Shown in pieces: positions 10,045 through 22,217 of a stretch of 64,000 nucleotides of DNA (position 1 is its first letter; each line of letters opens with the position of its first letter). The notes under the pieces were generated by a model. That model worked only from the letters and a program-made list of their open reading frames with translations, was not told the DNA's origin and ran no database searches. Source of the stretch: Utricularia gibba (taxonomy: Eukaryota; Streptophyta; Magnoliopsida; Lamiales; Lentibulariaceae); the NCBI GenBank assembly GCA_002189035.1, contig NEEC01000016.1, positions 2,441,001 to 2,505,000 of the forward strand. Reading direction: 5' to 3'. A program made the translations under genes and the position numbers.

Positions 10045-13000
10045 TTTTTCAGTCCCTTGTATCATTGGAAGAAGCAATTTTGAGAAGTGCTTATATGATC
10101 TTGGGTCAAGTATCAGCTTGATGCCTTATTCTTTATTCAAAGCACTGAATCTTGAGTTGAGAACCACGAAAATTCAGTTGGTATTTGCTGATAAATCCAT
10201 GAAGAATCCTGAAGGAGTGGTAGAAAACGTACCGATAAAAATTGGAAAATATTTTGTCCCTTGTGATTTTGTTTTTTTGGATATGGCACTTGATGTGGAG
10301 GTGCCAATCATTTTTGGGAGACCTTTATGGCAACCATAGGAGCCTTAATTGATGTTAGAGCAGGGAAATTGACACTAAGATTCAGAGAAGAAGAATTGGA
10401 GTTTAATGTTGATCAAGCAGTGAAGCGAGTTGACTGCGATGAGCTTGCGCAAGGGGAAGCAGAAGATGTTGTTACGCAAGAGCAGGTGCAAGCAGTTTTT
10501 CTGCACGAAATTCAAGAAGTAAATCTTTTACCAGATGAAAAAGAAGACACTTCAGATGACACACCAATGATGGCTCGGCTAACAAAGAAGGAACTTGATG
10601 CTGGAGGAAAAATTGAGTTGAAGAAGCTGCCACCAACATTGAGGTATGAATTTCATGAGGATAATCACACTTACCCTGTGATTGAATGAATACCACACCC
10701 GAATGATGCTGGATGTCTTGCGCAAGCACAGACAAGCCATTGGGTACACCCTGGATGACTTGAAAGGGCTTGACTCTCAATTTTGCACCCATCGATTTAT
10801 CTGGAAGTTGAGGCAAGACCAATTGTGCAACCACAAAGGTGGGCGAATCCTATGCTAAAGGAGGTGATTAAAAACGAAATTTTAAAATTACTAGACGCTG
10901 ATATCATCTACTCTATTTCAGATAGCCAATGGGTTAGCCCAGTACACTATGTACCAAAGAAAGGAGGCATGACAGTGACACAAAACGAGAAGGGAGACCT
11001 CATCCCCTTGCGCAAGGTCATTCGCTGGAGGATGTGTATTGATTTTCGAAAACTCAATGATGCCACCAGAAAGGATCATTACCCAATGCTATTTATTGAT
11101 CAAATTCTAGAAAGATTAAATAACCAAGCTTTCTATTGTTACCTTGATGGTTATTCCAGATATTTTCAGATTCCAATGCATCCGGAAGATCAACACAAGA
11201 CCACATTTACTTGCCCTTTTGGCACCTTTGCATACAAGAGAATGCCTTTCGGTTTGTGCAATGCTTTTGGAACTTTTTAGCGTTGCATGACAGCCATTTT
11301 TTCAGAACATGTGGAGAAGATCATGGAGGTATTTATGGATGATATATCCTTTTATGGGGCTGATTTCGATTCATGTTTGCAGAACTTAGGCATCATTTTG
11401 GAGAGGTGTATTGAGTGCAATTTGGTACTCAATTGGGAGAAATGCCATTTTATGGTTGAAGAGTCATTGTGCTTGGACATCACATTTCTTCCAAAGGCAT
11501 TCAAGTGGATCCAACAAAAATTGAAGTGATTGAAAAATTACCAGCACCAACTATGGTAAAAGGGATCATAAGCTTCTTGGGGCACACAGGATTTTATAGG
11601 AGGTTTATTGCTAATTTTTCTCACATTTCTTGCCCACTAACAGCGCTGCTTGCGCAAGACGTGGATTTTTATTTTGATGCAGAATGTGTGCACGCCTTCA
11701 ACGCGCTGAAGCAAGCTCTTGTGACTGCACCCATCCTTCAACCCAGATTGGACCCTACCATTTAAGCTGATGTGCGATGCAAGTGATTGTGCTGTAGGGG
11801 CTATTCTTGGACAGAAAAAAGACAAGGTGATTCATGTGATTTATTATGCCAGCAAAACTCTCAATGTAGCCCAAAGGAACTACACAACCACAAAAAAGGA
11901 GTTGCTGGCAATTGTTTTTGCCATTGAAAAATTCAGATCCTATTTATTGGGTAAAAAGGTGATTGTTCATACGGATAATGCAGCCTTGAAATATCTTTTG
12001 AGCAAGCAGGAATCGAAACCCAGGTTGATAAGATGGATTCTACTTCTTCAAGAATTTGATCTGGAAATTCGTGACAAGAAGGGCAAGGAAAATGGAGTAG
12101 CTGATCATTTGTCACGCCTACAGCTTGAAACAAGTGTGGGGGAGTTACCCATTGAGGATTCATTCCCCAAAGAACGTATCCTTGTTGTCCAAGATAGCAA
12201 TTTGCCTTGGTATGCTGATTTTGTCAATTATCTCGTTGGAGGAGTCTTTCCCCAAAATCTGAACTTCAACCAGCGGAAGCGCTTCCTTGCGCAAGCGAAG
12301 CATTATTTCTGGGAAGAACCTATGCTTTTCAAACGTTGTGCTGATTGAATCATCAGAGACGTTATTTGACACTGTCATTCATCACCGTATGGAGGGCATG
12401 CAACAGCATCAAAAACACTTTTCAAAATTCTTCAATTTGGATTTTATTGGCCCACCATGAATCATGATGTGAGGGCATTTGTTCAAGCATGTGAGCCATG
12501 TCAACATGTGGGTTCTATTTCCAGGAGAGATGATGGACCCATGGCATATATCCTGGAGGTGGAGATTTTCGATGTTTGGGGGCTGGATTTTATGGGACCC
12601 TTTCCATCTTCTCATGGCAACACTCAAATTCTTGAGGCAGTGGATTATGTCTCAAAATGGGCAGTAGCTATTGCGGTTCTAGCAGCTGATGGAAGAGCTA
12701 TAATTAAGCTCTTCAAACAAATCATTCTACCCAGGTTTGGAGCCCCAAGATATGTCATAAGTGATGGAGGAAAACAGTTCATTGAAGGAGAATTCTGAAA
12801 GCTCTTGTGCACGTATGGAGTAGGACACAGAGCATCAACCCCATATCACCCACAAACCTGCGGACAAGTGGAGGTAACTTACAGGGAATTGAAGAGGATT
12901 TTGGAGCGTACGGTGGCCAAAACCTGCAAGGATTGGGCAACCAAATTAACTGATGCTTTATGGGCTTGTCGCACAGCGTATAAGACTCCCTTGAGGACCT

Positions 13001-13356
13001 TCCCTTATCGTTTGGTTTATGGGAAAGCTTGTCACTTGCCGGTGGAATTAGAACACAAGGCATATTGGGCTATCAAAGAATTAAATTCGGATGCCAAAGC
13101 TACTTGAGAGCAAAGGATCTTGCAACTCCAAGAGTTAGACGAGCTAAGGATGAGTGCCTACGAAAATGCAAAACTGTACAAGGAACAAATGAAGGCTTGG
13201 CATGACAGTCACTTGCGCAAGAAGGACCTAGCAGAAGGTGACCCAATTTTTTTATTTAATTCTCATTTTCATCTCTTTCCAGGAAAGCTTAAGTCTAGAT
13301 GGCGTGGACCATACAGCATTTACGGTAAATATTCAGAGATTGAAATGGTTTCATGA
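10045..13356 (+). pseudogene. Athila pol: protease, reverse transcriptase, RNase H, integrase, broken
   Basis: Domains in order: an aspartic protease-like segment (10090-10340; here DLGSS replaces the usual D[ST]G-type motif) and reverse transcriptase (10783-11530, with the catalytic motif as FMDD near 11335). A connection and RNase H segment follows (11470-12130, CDASD near 11775 and LSRLQ at its end). Integrase runs from 12300 to 13356, with CEPCQ, the core DFMGPF and the C-terminal RWRGPY motif. Stops at 11278, 11763, 12346, 12796 and 13105 plus frame changes prevent expression. Together with gag this identifies the Athila lineage. A restored reading frame is not given. Confidence 0.88.
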
Positions 13357-14797
13357 AGGGGTAAAATCCTCCATGGACACATTGCATGTTCTAGTGGATC
13401 TCTCTAACCACCCCCCACCTTGATGAGAAAACACTTATGGTTTGCTTGTTGTCATTACAAAAACAAGTGATTTCCCTTTTAGTTATTTTCGATTTTCTCT
13501 TGCATTGTTTTCCTTTTCTCCTTTCTCTTCAATGAGCATAGGTGCAATGGATACTTTTGAGGAAAAATTCTGCACTTTTTGACACATGATAAAAGGTAAG
13601 TGTTTCTGCCCATCTTGAGGACAAGATGTCATTTAAGTGTGGGGGGGGGGGAGTACTTTACTTTTTAGATTGTTTTTGTACCTTTTTCTTAAAAAAAAAT
13701 TCGAAATTTGGCATATATTTCATTGATCAACTCCTTGCATTTTGTGTTTTGCTGGAACCTAAACATCTGTTTTTGGTATTATTTTTTCGAGATAGTTGCT
13801 GTGAATTAAAATTTTGGGTATGCATGTTGCTATGTTGTTTCTTGACATGCTATTCACTTTATGTCACTTGTGCAAGCTATATAGCCCTAGTTTTTCTGGT
13901 GAGGAGGCCATTTTTTATTATCTCTTCATTATGAGTGATTTGAATGTAGAATGATCATAGACTTGTTCTTGTGCATACTGCTGAGTTATTCTACAGATCT
14001 TGTGCAAAAGGATTGAGGCATTAGGATCTGCCCTCTTTTATCCCCATATCCACCCTTGAATCCACTTAGTGAGCCATGCTTGGCCTGAAACCTTTTATTT
14101 GGATCACAACATTAGAAGTCAAATCCGTTTTGATAATTATAGCCTATATCAATTTCTCTTGACCCAAGGAATGAGCATCTAGAAAATGTTTATTTGCTGC
14201 GCAAGTTGCAGAACCAGGAGCTCTATTACAAAGAAAAAAGTTGAGAGCAATTTTCAATTCAATGATCAAGCTCTATCTCAACAAATTATGAAGGGGTTTT
14301 CAACAGACATCCTGTCTAAGAGAAAGTTGATTTTGAAAAAAAAAAAGAAAAAGAGAAGAAGAGACAAAAGAGGCTGAAAGGTTGGAACAAGCCACAAAAA
14401 TTGAAAGAGAATGAGTTTCTTGGAGTACGAAAATCAAAGGACAAGCATGGCAGAACTGTTTGATGGATGCTCACTCCTTATTACCCATGAAATGGAGCCT
14501 CCAGCTGAATTTCCCACATATCCCAAGCTCTTGTTGAAACCAGTGGATCATTTGCGCAAGTTTACTGACTCACCTACATTCAGGTATTGAGTGAACCTTT
14601 TCATTTTTACCCCTCTCTTATGGATTTCTCTTCTTGAGCGTATTGAGTGACACCTGTGAGGAGTAGCTACGTGCAAGGGGAGGTAGTGTATGATATGCCA
14701 TTGAATAACTTATGCATATTGTTGCCTTAGCTTTATTTGCAAACTACTATTTTGAAGGAAAATGCCTTGAACAATTGCTTAAGAACAAGCAAACATT
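13357..14797. other. Non-coding tail of the Athila element between integrase and 3' LTR
   Basis: No envelope-like frame is recognisable, although this is where some Athila elements carry one. It contains a short hairpin (CATCTTG 13611-13617 with CAAGATG 13622-13628), then TTTAAGTGT and eleven G residues ending at 13651. That block resembles the purine-rich sequence found after pol in Athila and Tat elements. An A-rich run lies at 14335-14360. Confidence 0.55.
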
Positions 14798-14812
14798 TAA
14801 GTATGGAGAAGT
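14798..14812 (+). other. Polypurine tract before the 3' LTR
   Basis: The purine-rich sequence AAGTATGGAGAAGT directly precedes the TG of the 3' LTR, where plus-strand priming is expected. It is imperfect because of two T residues. Confidence 0.5.
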
Positions 14813-15990
14813 TGATAAGTGATTTTGTGTCAATTATATTTGTGCTTTCTAGGACTCACTTAGATGGGATTTGCATTCTTTTTTACCCCACTTTCCTTAA
14901 TTTTTTATAAGAATTTTATATCTTTCATACCACTTTGACCTTTTTGGAAGGAAATTGTGTTTTGTGATTTTTCAGGACGAATTTGGAATAATTTGGAGGA
15001 TTTTCGAGTTGACCTTGATGGAGGCAAAGATTCGGTCTATCTAGACAAAGACTCGATTAAAAATTCTCGGATAAGATAAGATCATCTTATCTTAAAAAAA
15101 TTGGATCTTATCCTAGAAGATTTGTATCAAATCTTAGAAGACCCAAATAGAAGATTTGATGTGAGCCCATCAAGAAAAACCGACAAGTCCCTACCATTAT
15201 ATAAAGATCCAAACGCGAAGATCAAAGGAGTTATTCAGAGGTGGACGATCAAAGAGTCAATTTAGGGATTAGATTTTGGATGTCTTCCCTTTCGTTTTTC
15301 ATCAAATTTTGTTGTTTAGAGTCAAACATGCGCGTTTGAGCACTTGCGACTGAGGATCTGCTGTGAAGCCTTGCTTGCGCAAGTCCAGTGCGTGTGACTG
15401 TCTTACTATGTTTTTCAGCATTTAATTTGAGGTTTGATTTTGTTTTTCGCAACGTTTTTTTTACCAACATGATCTTTAGTACCATATAATCGTAAGGGAA
15501 TGTGGGAGAATCAAAGGTTGGCCTCAAGGACCTAAGGGGAAGGGCTCAATCGGACATCGTTGGTAAGACACATTCTGTTTAATACTGTCTGCGAGGTGAG
15601 AGGTGTAGGGGTTAGATTTGGGTGTGGGGAAAGCATGGGTTATTACAAGAGGTGAAATGACTCTGATGGCGTGGTTGATTCCATAATCCCACAAAACAAG
15701 GGACGATGCTATAACAGTCACCGAGTAGCACTATTTTAGCATAACACCCCTAAAGCTTACACAAGAAGGTAAGTTTTCAAGGTTTGCACACATGCAAGGG
15801 CGAGTTTCAAGTAAGGTGGATCTTAGATTCAAAGCCACTTTTCTTATTATTTTTAAAAACCCAATCTTTCTTTTGTTTTCAGTCTTTTTTAATCTTTGTT
15901 TTGAAAAGAAAATTCCAATAACAATTCCCTATTGATATGATCTTATTTTATTACTTCGTCGGTTTTTGTGCACTTGCAGAATCACTATCA
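14813..15990 (+). repeat. 3' LTR of the Athila element
   Basis: This 1178-bp copy of the 5' LTR starts TGATAAGTGATTTT and ends CACTATCA. The target duplication ATAGG follows at 15991-15995. Confidence 0.93.
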
Positions 15991-17099
15991 ATAGGACTAG
16001 GGCATGTTTACATAAAATAGGGGAGAAAAAGAAACAGATAAATTTGACTACTAACTAAAGCAAGATAATATAATGCCTTGAAGCTTCCTGAAGTGATATG
16101 ATCATTGTTACACTTAACTCATTCAATCCAATAATTATTTACTTAACAAATGAAGGATTCAAGTCTACCTAAACTCTTCTTTTTTCTAATATTTGGTCTA
16201 CCTCTAATTAGGTCTTTTTATGATGAATATCATTACTTCCCTCTCTTGGATCTATTCTCGTTTGTAGTAAAATAGTATCATTACAGAGCTAATGTAGTTT
16301 AATAAGCAATAATCATGTACACTTCTTTCTACCTCAAGGCAATAAGTATGTTTAGCTAGTCATGCTATCATAACATAGCAACCAAAATATGTTAATGTCA
16401 CAGTGCAAAAAAATAAAAAAACATAAGCAGAAATAGAAATTGTAAATAGTTTGTGTAGAAAACTTGGTTCTTTGTTTCGTCTTCTTCGTTGTCTATGGTT
16501 CTGCTACGATTTCTTACTAGATCTCCTCCTTAAAATTATGTTTCGTGTTGTTCAAAGTTATGGAGATATTTATCTCTCCTTAAAAAAAAATTCTCTTTTT
16601 GGTCTTTTTGGGATTTAGTACTTCCTTTTATTCTGTTTTGTCCCCTTTTTATGCTGCCTTCACTATACACTTTTTGATTCATTGGGATTTACATTGCTAA
16701 CATATACTGCATGCTCAAGAAAATGATTAGAACTAAGATTGGGACTAAAGCTGAATTTCGTAATAGAATACTAATCATTTCCCTATCTTGAAACACTTAA
16801 AATTATGTGTTATCACATACACACACACACACAGAAAAGGGGTCCAACACGATAGGCCCATAACTAACCTACAAGTTCGCCATTACATACTACCGATGGG
16901 CAATTCTAAATGATAGGCCAAGCTGCCAATGCATTTGAAGATTTTAAATTTCGGGATTGAGTTTCTTACTAGTAGTCATACAATGGTTGAAACTGATTAG
17001 TACCCGAAGTCATGCGAACTCCCCTTCCTGGAATTCCACCGGCCAATGATTGCAATCATAATAATACTTCATAAGCTATTGATTGTGATGTAGTCAATC
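15991..17099. other. Intergenic, AT-rich, with a short AC microsatellite
   Basis: No gene is recognisable. A short (AC)n run lies at 16819-16833. The right end grades into the degenerate gypsy fragment. Confidence 0.4.
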
Positions 17100-18145
17100 C
17101 TTAAGTAGATTTAAAACATCATCCTTGCCTTAAGTTCCAAATCAATAGTAGCGATTCGAAAGGCACCTCTTTTATATGGAGTAATTTTGGGCATTGGGCA
17201 ACCATATTCAATCTCGAATGGAGTCATTCCTATGCTAGTAAGTAGACTCATATTATACGCATACTCTGCCCATGGAAGCCATTCTACCCATGATGTGGGT
17301 TTCTCCTTGGTGAAATAGCAGAGATATGTTTCCAAGGCCTTATTCATAATCTTGGTTTGGCCATTTGATTGAGGGCAGTATGCCATAATAGCAGAGTTTG
17401 GTTCCCAAGAGTCCTAACAGTTCCTTCTAGAGAGTTCCAATGAATATTTTATCTCGATCGCTTACAATGGTCTCTAGAAGTCCTGAAATTTGACAATCTT
17501 CTCAAAAAAAACCTAGGCAATGCTTGCGATAGTAAATGGATGAGCTAGAGCAATGAAGTAAGCGTACTTGGACAACCTATCCACAACTACTAGAATCACT
17601 TGCTTTTGCTTTGATACATGCAAATATTCTATAAAGTCCATGGACACATCAGCACAAATCATAGAAGGAATCGGCAAGGGTTGTAAATAAACCTATTGGT
17701 TTTAACTATTTAGATTTGTTCTTTTGACAGGTGATACAATGCCTAATATAATTCTATATTTGAAGTTTCATGCCTTGCCAATAGAATTTAGTAGAGATAT
17801 GGTGAATCATCTTTGTGTATCCTTCATGAAATGCATTGTGGATGTCAATTCAAAGTGACTGAGCAGCCAAGAGGTGTTCTTGACTCTCTCCGATCCGCTC
17901 AATTAAATCCACATGAGGCATAGATAATTCGGTCAGTTCAAGGGAGTCTTGATCACGACATGATAATGCATCAGCTACCTTATTTGTAGAGCTATGAATA
18001 TAGATTATATCAAAATCAAACCCAAATAACTTGCCCAATCATTTTTGTTGAAAAGGTCTAACAAGCTTCTTATCCTAATGAAATCACATACTTTGGTGAT
18101 CAGTCCGAATCATGAAATATCTGCCCACAAATAATGTCATCAATG
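17100..18145 (-). pseudogene. Ty3/gypsy pol fragment (RNase H to integrase)
   Basis: Read on the minus strand, 18145-17950 shows the end of RNase H, including TDHQS, KWLGKLFGFDFDI and NKVADALSCRDQ. The integrase core follows from 17500 to 17110, with DRDKIF, AYCPQSNGQT and AYNMSLLTSIGMTPFE. Frames change repeatedly and stops are present. The motifs are those of chromovirus-like gypsy elements rather than of the neighbouring Athila element. No LTRs were found for it. Confidence 0.8.
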
Positions 18146-18526
18146 GCGTCTCTTTCCCATAACCAACCTACAAGTTCACCATACATAATTCACAAAATAA
18201 ACAACACAAGACAACTTAATAAACATCAAACTCTTTCCCAACTCCTATTGATCTCAAGCTCTTCTCTAGTAACATATACATTCCTTGTTCAAGCGTGTGT
18301 TCCTCATAGAATCTAGTTGCTATGTCCCATACTCCAAGGAAGTTGGTCTTTACACTCACCTGCCACTTGTTGGTCCACTTCACTTAGTTGGCTTGAGCTA
18401 GCTTCAATCTATTATGTTTGATAATCTTCCCCTTGAACCTAACTCCATCCACAAAGTCCTACTTTAGTTTACAATAGCGAATTACTATTAGGCTCTAGAA
18501 CTACTAGAATTCAAGATCAATCATAC

Positions 18527-19594
18527 TGATAGCACATAGATTTTCCTACTTTTATGATATGAAAATCACAAGTTTTTAATTATGTTTAGTTGTTTATTTT
18601 ATAGTTTTAAATATTTTTATGTAACTTAGTAAATATGTAGTTCACCCCATGTTCTAACCCAATTTTGAGTCTAGCAGCAAACCCAAAAAAATCATGGAGA
18701 AGCACAAGGATTTCGTGTAAGTCACCAAGCTACAGGGAAAATGAGTACACTGTCGTGGCTGCAGTCTGCAAGTCATGGGCAGAAGCAACATAGCTGTCAG
18801 AGATTGTACTTGCTTTGAGAAGTGAGAGGCGAGAGAAAGATCGATGGAGAGAGAATCGCAAGCTTTAGCAGTTTTCAGCACACACACAAGAGGGTTTCAT
18901 CTCCAACTCGAACAACAAATACTGAACCAAGGAGGAAAAATTTGAGGAGAATAACCTCCAGCGTGAAGGACGAAGATCAAGACCCAGTCCAGCGCTATTT
19001 CGGCCTGTGAACAGTAGCCGAAGGAAACCAGAACAATCACTTCTTTACTTTTGTTCGTTGACATTTTTAGTTCTGCAACCAACTCTCTCACAATATTCTT
19101 GACATTTTTGTTGCTTTATTTTAACGTTATCATATTTTACCTTCTAAGTATGAGTAGCTAGAACCTTAGGGATGCCTTAAGGTAAAGCATGGTGGTGATC
19201 TAGGATTCATAATAAACTTCATCATTGTTTCTTAGCTATTGTTTCAATCATTTCATGGGTAGACCTAAGGAGGGAAACAAGTAGCTTTACAATTAAAATG
19301 CTTGATTTAGAGGTAGACCAACAAGTCAAGACAAAAGTAGTAGGTGTTAGTCCGAGGTAGAACCAGTAGAACCGGGTAGACCTAATTCTATACACTTTTC
19401 ATGCGGGTATACCTAATTACAATGTTGGTGATGATATTGGAGACTAGCTTAGTTGAAAATATGATGAATGACTTGGGTAGACTTAGATTATTTGAAGTTG
19501 TGAGTGTAGGAACATGGTAAATTGAAGTAGGCATTTTAGCACTACATCACCTGCAGACCTTTAAGGCATCTTAGTATTATTATGTGTTAGAACC
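18527..19594 (+). repeat. LTR-like repeat, family A (copy 1)
   Basis: It starts TGATAGCACATAGATTTTCC and is shared with 33330-34165 and 34469-35440. Shared blocks include GGCCTGTGAACAGTAG and several GTAGACCTA motifs. It has no coding capacity. The solo LTR at 19595 is inserted at its right end, and its terminal bases probably resume at 21828. Confidence 0.65.
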
Positions 19595-21822
19595 TGATAA
19601 ACAAAAAATTAGCAACGTCGTTAAATTGCAATTTTCCCTTATCAAATAAATTTATAACCTAACACACAATCAAGCATAATACAATTATGAGCATAGTGAT
19701 TAGGGTCGAACACGAAGATCAGGTGCTTGTCATGTGATTGTTAATGCATGCAATTAGTGTCATGTTGGTAGATTTGGTCTTAACTAGGACTAAGGCAGAA
19801 TTGCGATAAAATACAGTAAAGAAAAGTAACAAGTTTTGGGACTCGGTTGTTTCTAAAATGAAATGGGTGATGCCTTGGGATTCCTAGGGGATGTATGCTT
19901 ATCACTAAACACGCTCTCACAAACCATAAATCATACAACTAAACACGCTCTCACAAACCATAAATCATACAACTACTCTTGTTAAGCTGGGTTTCACTAC
20001 TTTCCCCTCCTGGATCTATCATGGTTTGTTAAGTGGCGTGACTTATGGTTGATTAGATCTAAAGATTGATTAGCACATCTATCCCCCTTTCACCCCAAGG
20101 CACTCCTAAGTGTTGGGTTTCTCGTAGACATCGTATGTCTCAAAAGCAGCAGAATTTTAAAAATTTTGAGAAACCCCAATGCAGATCTTGGAATATGGTA
20201 TACATCAGACATAGAGATGTTCAAAGTACCTTTCAGATGACTCCGTTGTTCACCAACCGCCAATAGCAGACGGCCTCTATGGTATCCATATGTGGAGCAC
20301 TCCGTCGATAACCTTCTCAAGGCTCATTATTGATCATGAGTGATGTCTAGCAACATATCATGATCCCCAAGATTAAAGAATAATCAGGTGAACTGATTGA
20401 GCCTTTCCATGACCAGCCACCATGCAATGAACAGCTTTCATCATACTTATATCTCATTCGGTACCAGAACATGGGTGTGTGTCTTTCTGATGTATCGAAC
20501 TTATACTTGCATTCAAGCACTAACACTCAATGACCTACTCAAACAATTCGAGTGTCGTTACCCTGGGCCCAGAACTTATTGTTAGGCTTTGATGCAATTA
20601 TTTGAGATATGATCTCATTGCTAACATGAGTGATGAATTTTTTATTAATCAATCAACTATCTCCAACCTTAAGGAGTCACATCCCTACTCATCCATACTA
20701 GGCAAGCCATGGTTAGACTCCCATTAGTAATGAGCGAAAATGTGAGCTTAAGATCAAGATAACTTTATTGACCTCAAGTCTAAGCTTACTTGCATGGCTG
20801 TCATATTCGAGATCTTGCTACTGACACTTGGTTAGCTTCCCATAGTAGCATCTCGAAGATGAGTCATCCAGTGAATCGATTCTCTAATCAACACCCACAG
20901 ATAGGTTCTAGTAATCTCATTACATCAATTGTGAGAACCATTGCCTAAACTGTTTAGCGAACTCAATGTGTGCCAGCTTATTCGTATTTGTGATATCCTC
21001 ATTTCATAAACACTCCTAGCCAGGCAAATTTAACTTGATCATGAGTGCTTGAAGAATCTCACATTATGATCTCATCATAATTCCTATAGCACATAGATCA
21101 AGTAGAGGATTTTATCAATGATATAAATTTGATCACAATTCAAAGTAAATATCAAAAGATAAGATTTGCCAATGAGTTGATTATCTTTAGAACACATACA
21201 CTAACACTAAGTACTTAGTTACTCATGCTGAAGATGAACAAAAATAGAAAAGAAAACATCATCTACATTGTACTCATCTTACTGTTGACTACCAAAAAAT
21301 AAACAAGCACAGAATTTTAAAGTTTAACAGAAAGCTAAAAACGTTGCTAGCTATTCTTAGCTAAGAGTAATAATCCTTGCAAAATATAAAATAGTCTTCA
21401 AGCATCAACTTAGTTCCTGTTCGTCTTCCTCCTTATCCCCCCCCCCAAAAAAAACCTTCTCCATAAAGAAGAATCTCGTGAGTCTCCAATGGGGGAAATC
21501 TTTTTCTCTCTCCTCCTTGTCCTCCCTTTTGTCCAAAATTCTACTTTTTCCTTTCTTGGATTTTGTGTGTACTCCTTTTCAAACATTGGCCCCATCGTCT
21601 GCCACTATACTATTCATATATGGCTCCTTGGGATTTGTGTTACGACTTGTGTTGCATTGCTCAAAGAAAACTATTAGAAGGTTAGGGCTAAATCATAGAT
21701 TTAGTCCCAACTAAGACTAAAATAACATTACTACGATACTATGCACACAAATATAGAATTAGGCAATAAAACTTGATTTTTGTAGTATAATATGAGTAAT
21801 TTCCATGTAATATGTGTTATCA
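19595..21822 (+). mobile_element. Solo LTR, family D (copy 1), interrupted by another solo LTR
   Basis: It starts TGATAAACAAAAAATT and ends GTGTTATCA. A perfect 5-bp duplication GAACC flanks it (19590-19594 and 21823-21827). A second copy lies at 40564-41719. No internal retroelement domain is present, so unequal recombination between two LTRs probably left this single copy. The insertion at 20111-21206 accounts for its greater length. Confidence 0.88.
20111..21206 (+). mobile_element. Solo LTR, family E (copy 1), nested in family D LTR
   Basis: It starts TGTTGGGTTTCTCGTAG and ends CACTAACA, with the perfect duplication CTAAG on both sides (20106-20110 and 21207-21211). It aligns with 58746-60198 but lacks about 355 bases after ACCTTCTCAAGGCT (about 20324), so it carries an internal deletion. 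Short open frames within it are not genes. Confidence 0.9.
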
Positions 21823-22217
21823 GAACCATTACTTATTACCTTTAGGGCACGTTTGGTTGTTGGGTTTGGCCTAAACCCATGTTTAGTTTCTTTGGGTTTA
21901 GGTAACCTAGTTTTATGGGTTTAACGGGTGTAAATCGTGTTTGGTTGATGGGTTTACATTATTTGGATTTAAATGAATACACGTTTGGTACGTAGGTATA
22001 AAATTGGGTTTATGGATAATTTTCATGGGAATTTATCACAAGTAATTGAGATTGAAGAGCCATGGGTTAAGTCCAGATTGTATACTCCCTTCGTTGCGCA
22101 GAGTTTCTCGTTTGAAATCCATTGAATTTTGAGTCAATTTACGGTTTACTTGTTGTAAGTGTTCGGTGTAGGTGCTTTGTTCTTGCTGTTTTCTTTCCTT
22201 CCGCACAAATTACAGGT

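Larger units (their letters stand above)
6313..15990 (+). mobile_element. Athila-type Ty3/gypsy LTR retrotransposon, complete in structure, coding capacity lost
   Basis: A 9.7-kb element bounded by two LTRs (6313-7500 and 14813-15990), both TG...CA. It is flanked by a 5-bp duplication, ATAAG before (6308-6312) and ATAGG after (15991-15995), with one mismatch. Inside, in the expected order, lie a primer site matching tRNA-Asp, gag, protease, reverse transcriptase, RNase H and integrase. A long non-coding part and a purine tract precede the 3' LTR. All frames carry stops and shifts, so it is not autonomous. The Athila assignment rests on the pol residue pattern, the Asp primer site and the long tail after integrase. 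LTR divergence and the mutated duplication indicate an old insertion. A related LTR lies at 62080-63180. Confidence 0.9.

Noticed and set aside
16819-16833. AC microsatellite as a marker of recombination
   Set aside because: Too short to be remarkable.
20397-20585. 62-residue frame that recurs almost unchanged at 59380-59577
   Set aside because: Its conservation is explained by both copies being the same family E LTR; no protein motif.
21432-21456. C-run followed by A-run as a possible regulatory site
   Set aside because: Homopolymer variation inside the family D LTR; the other copy has no such run.
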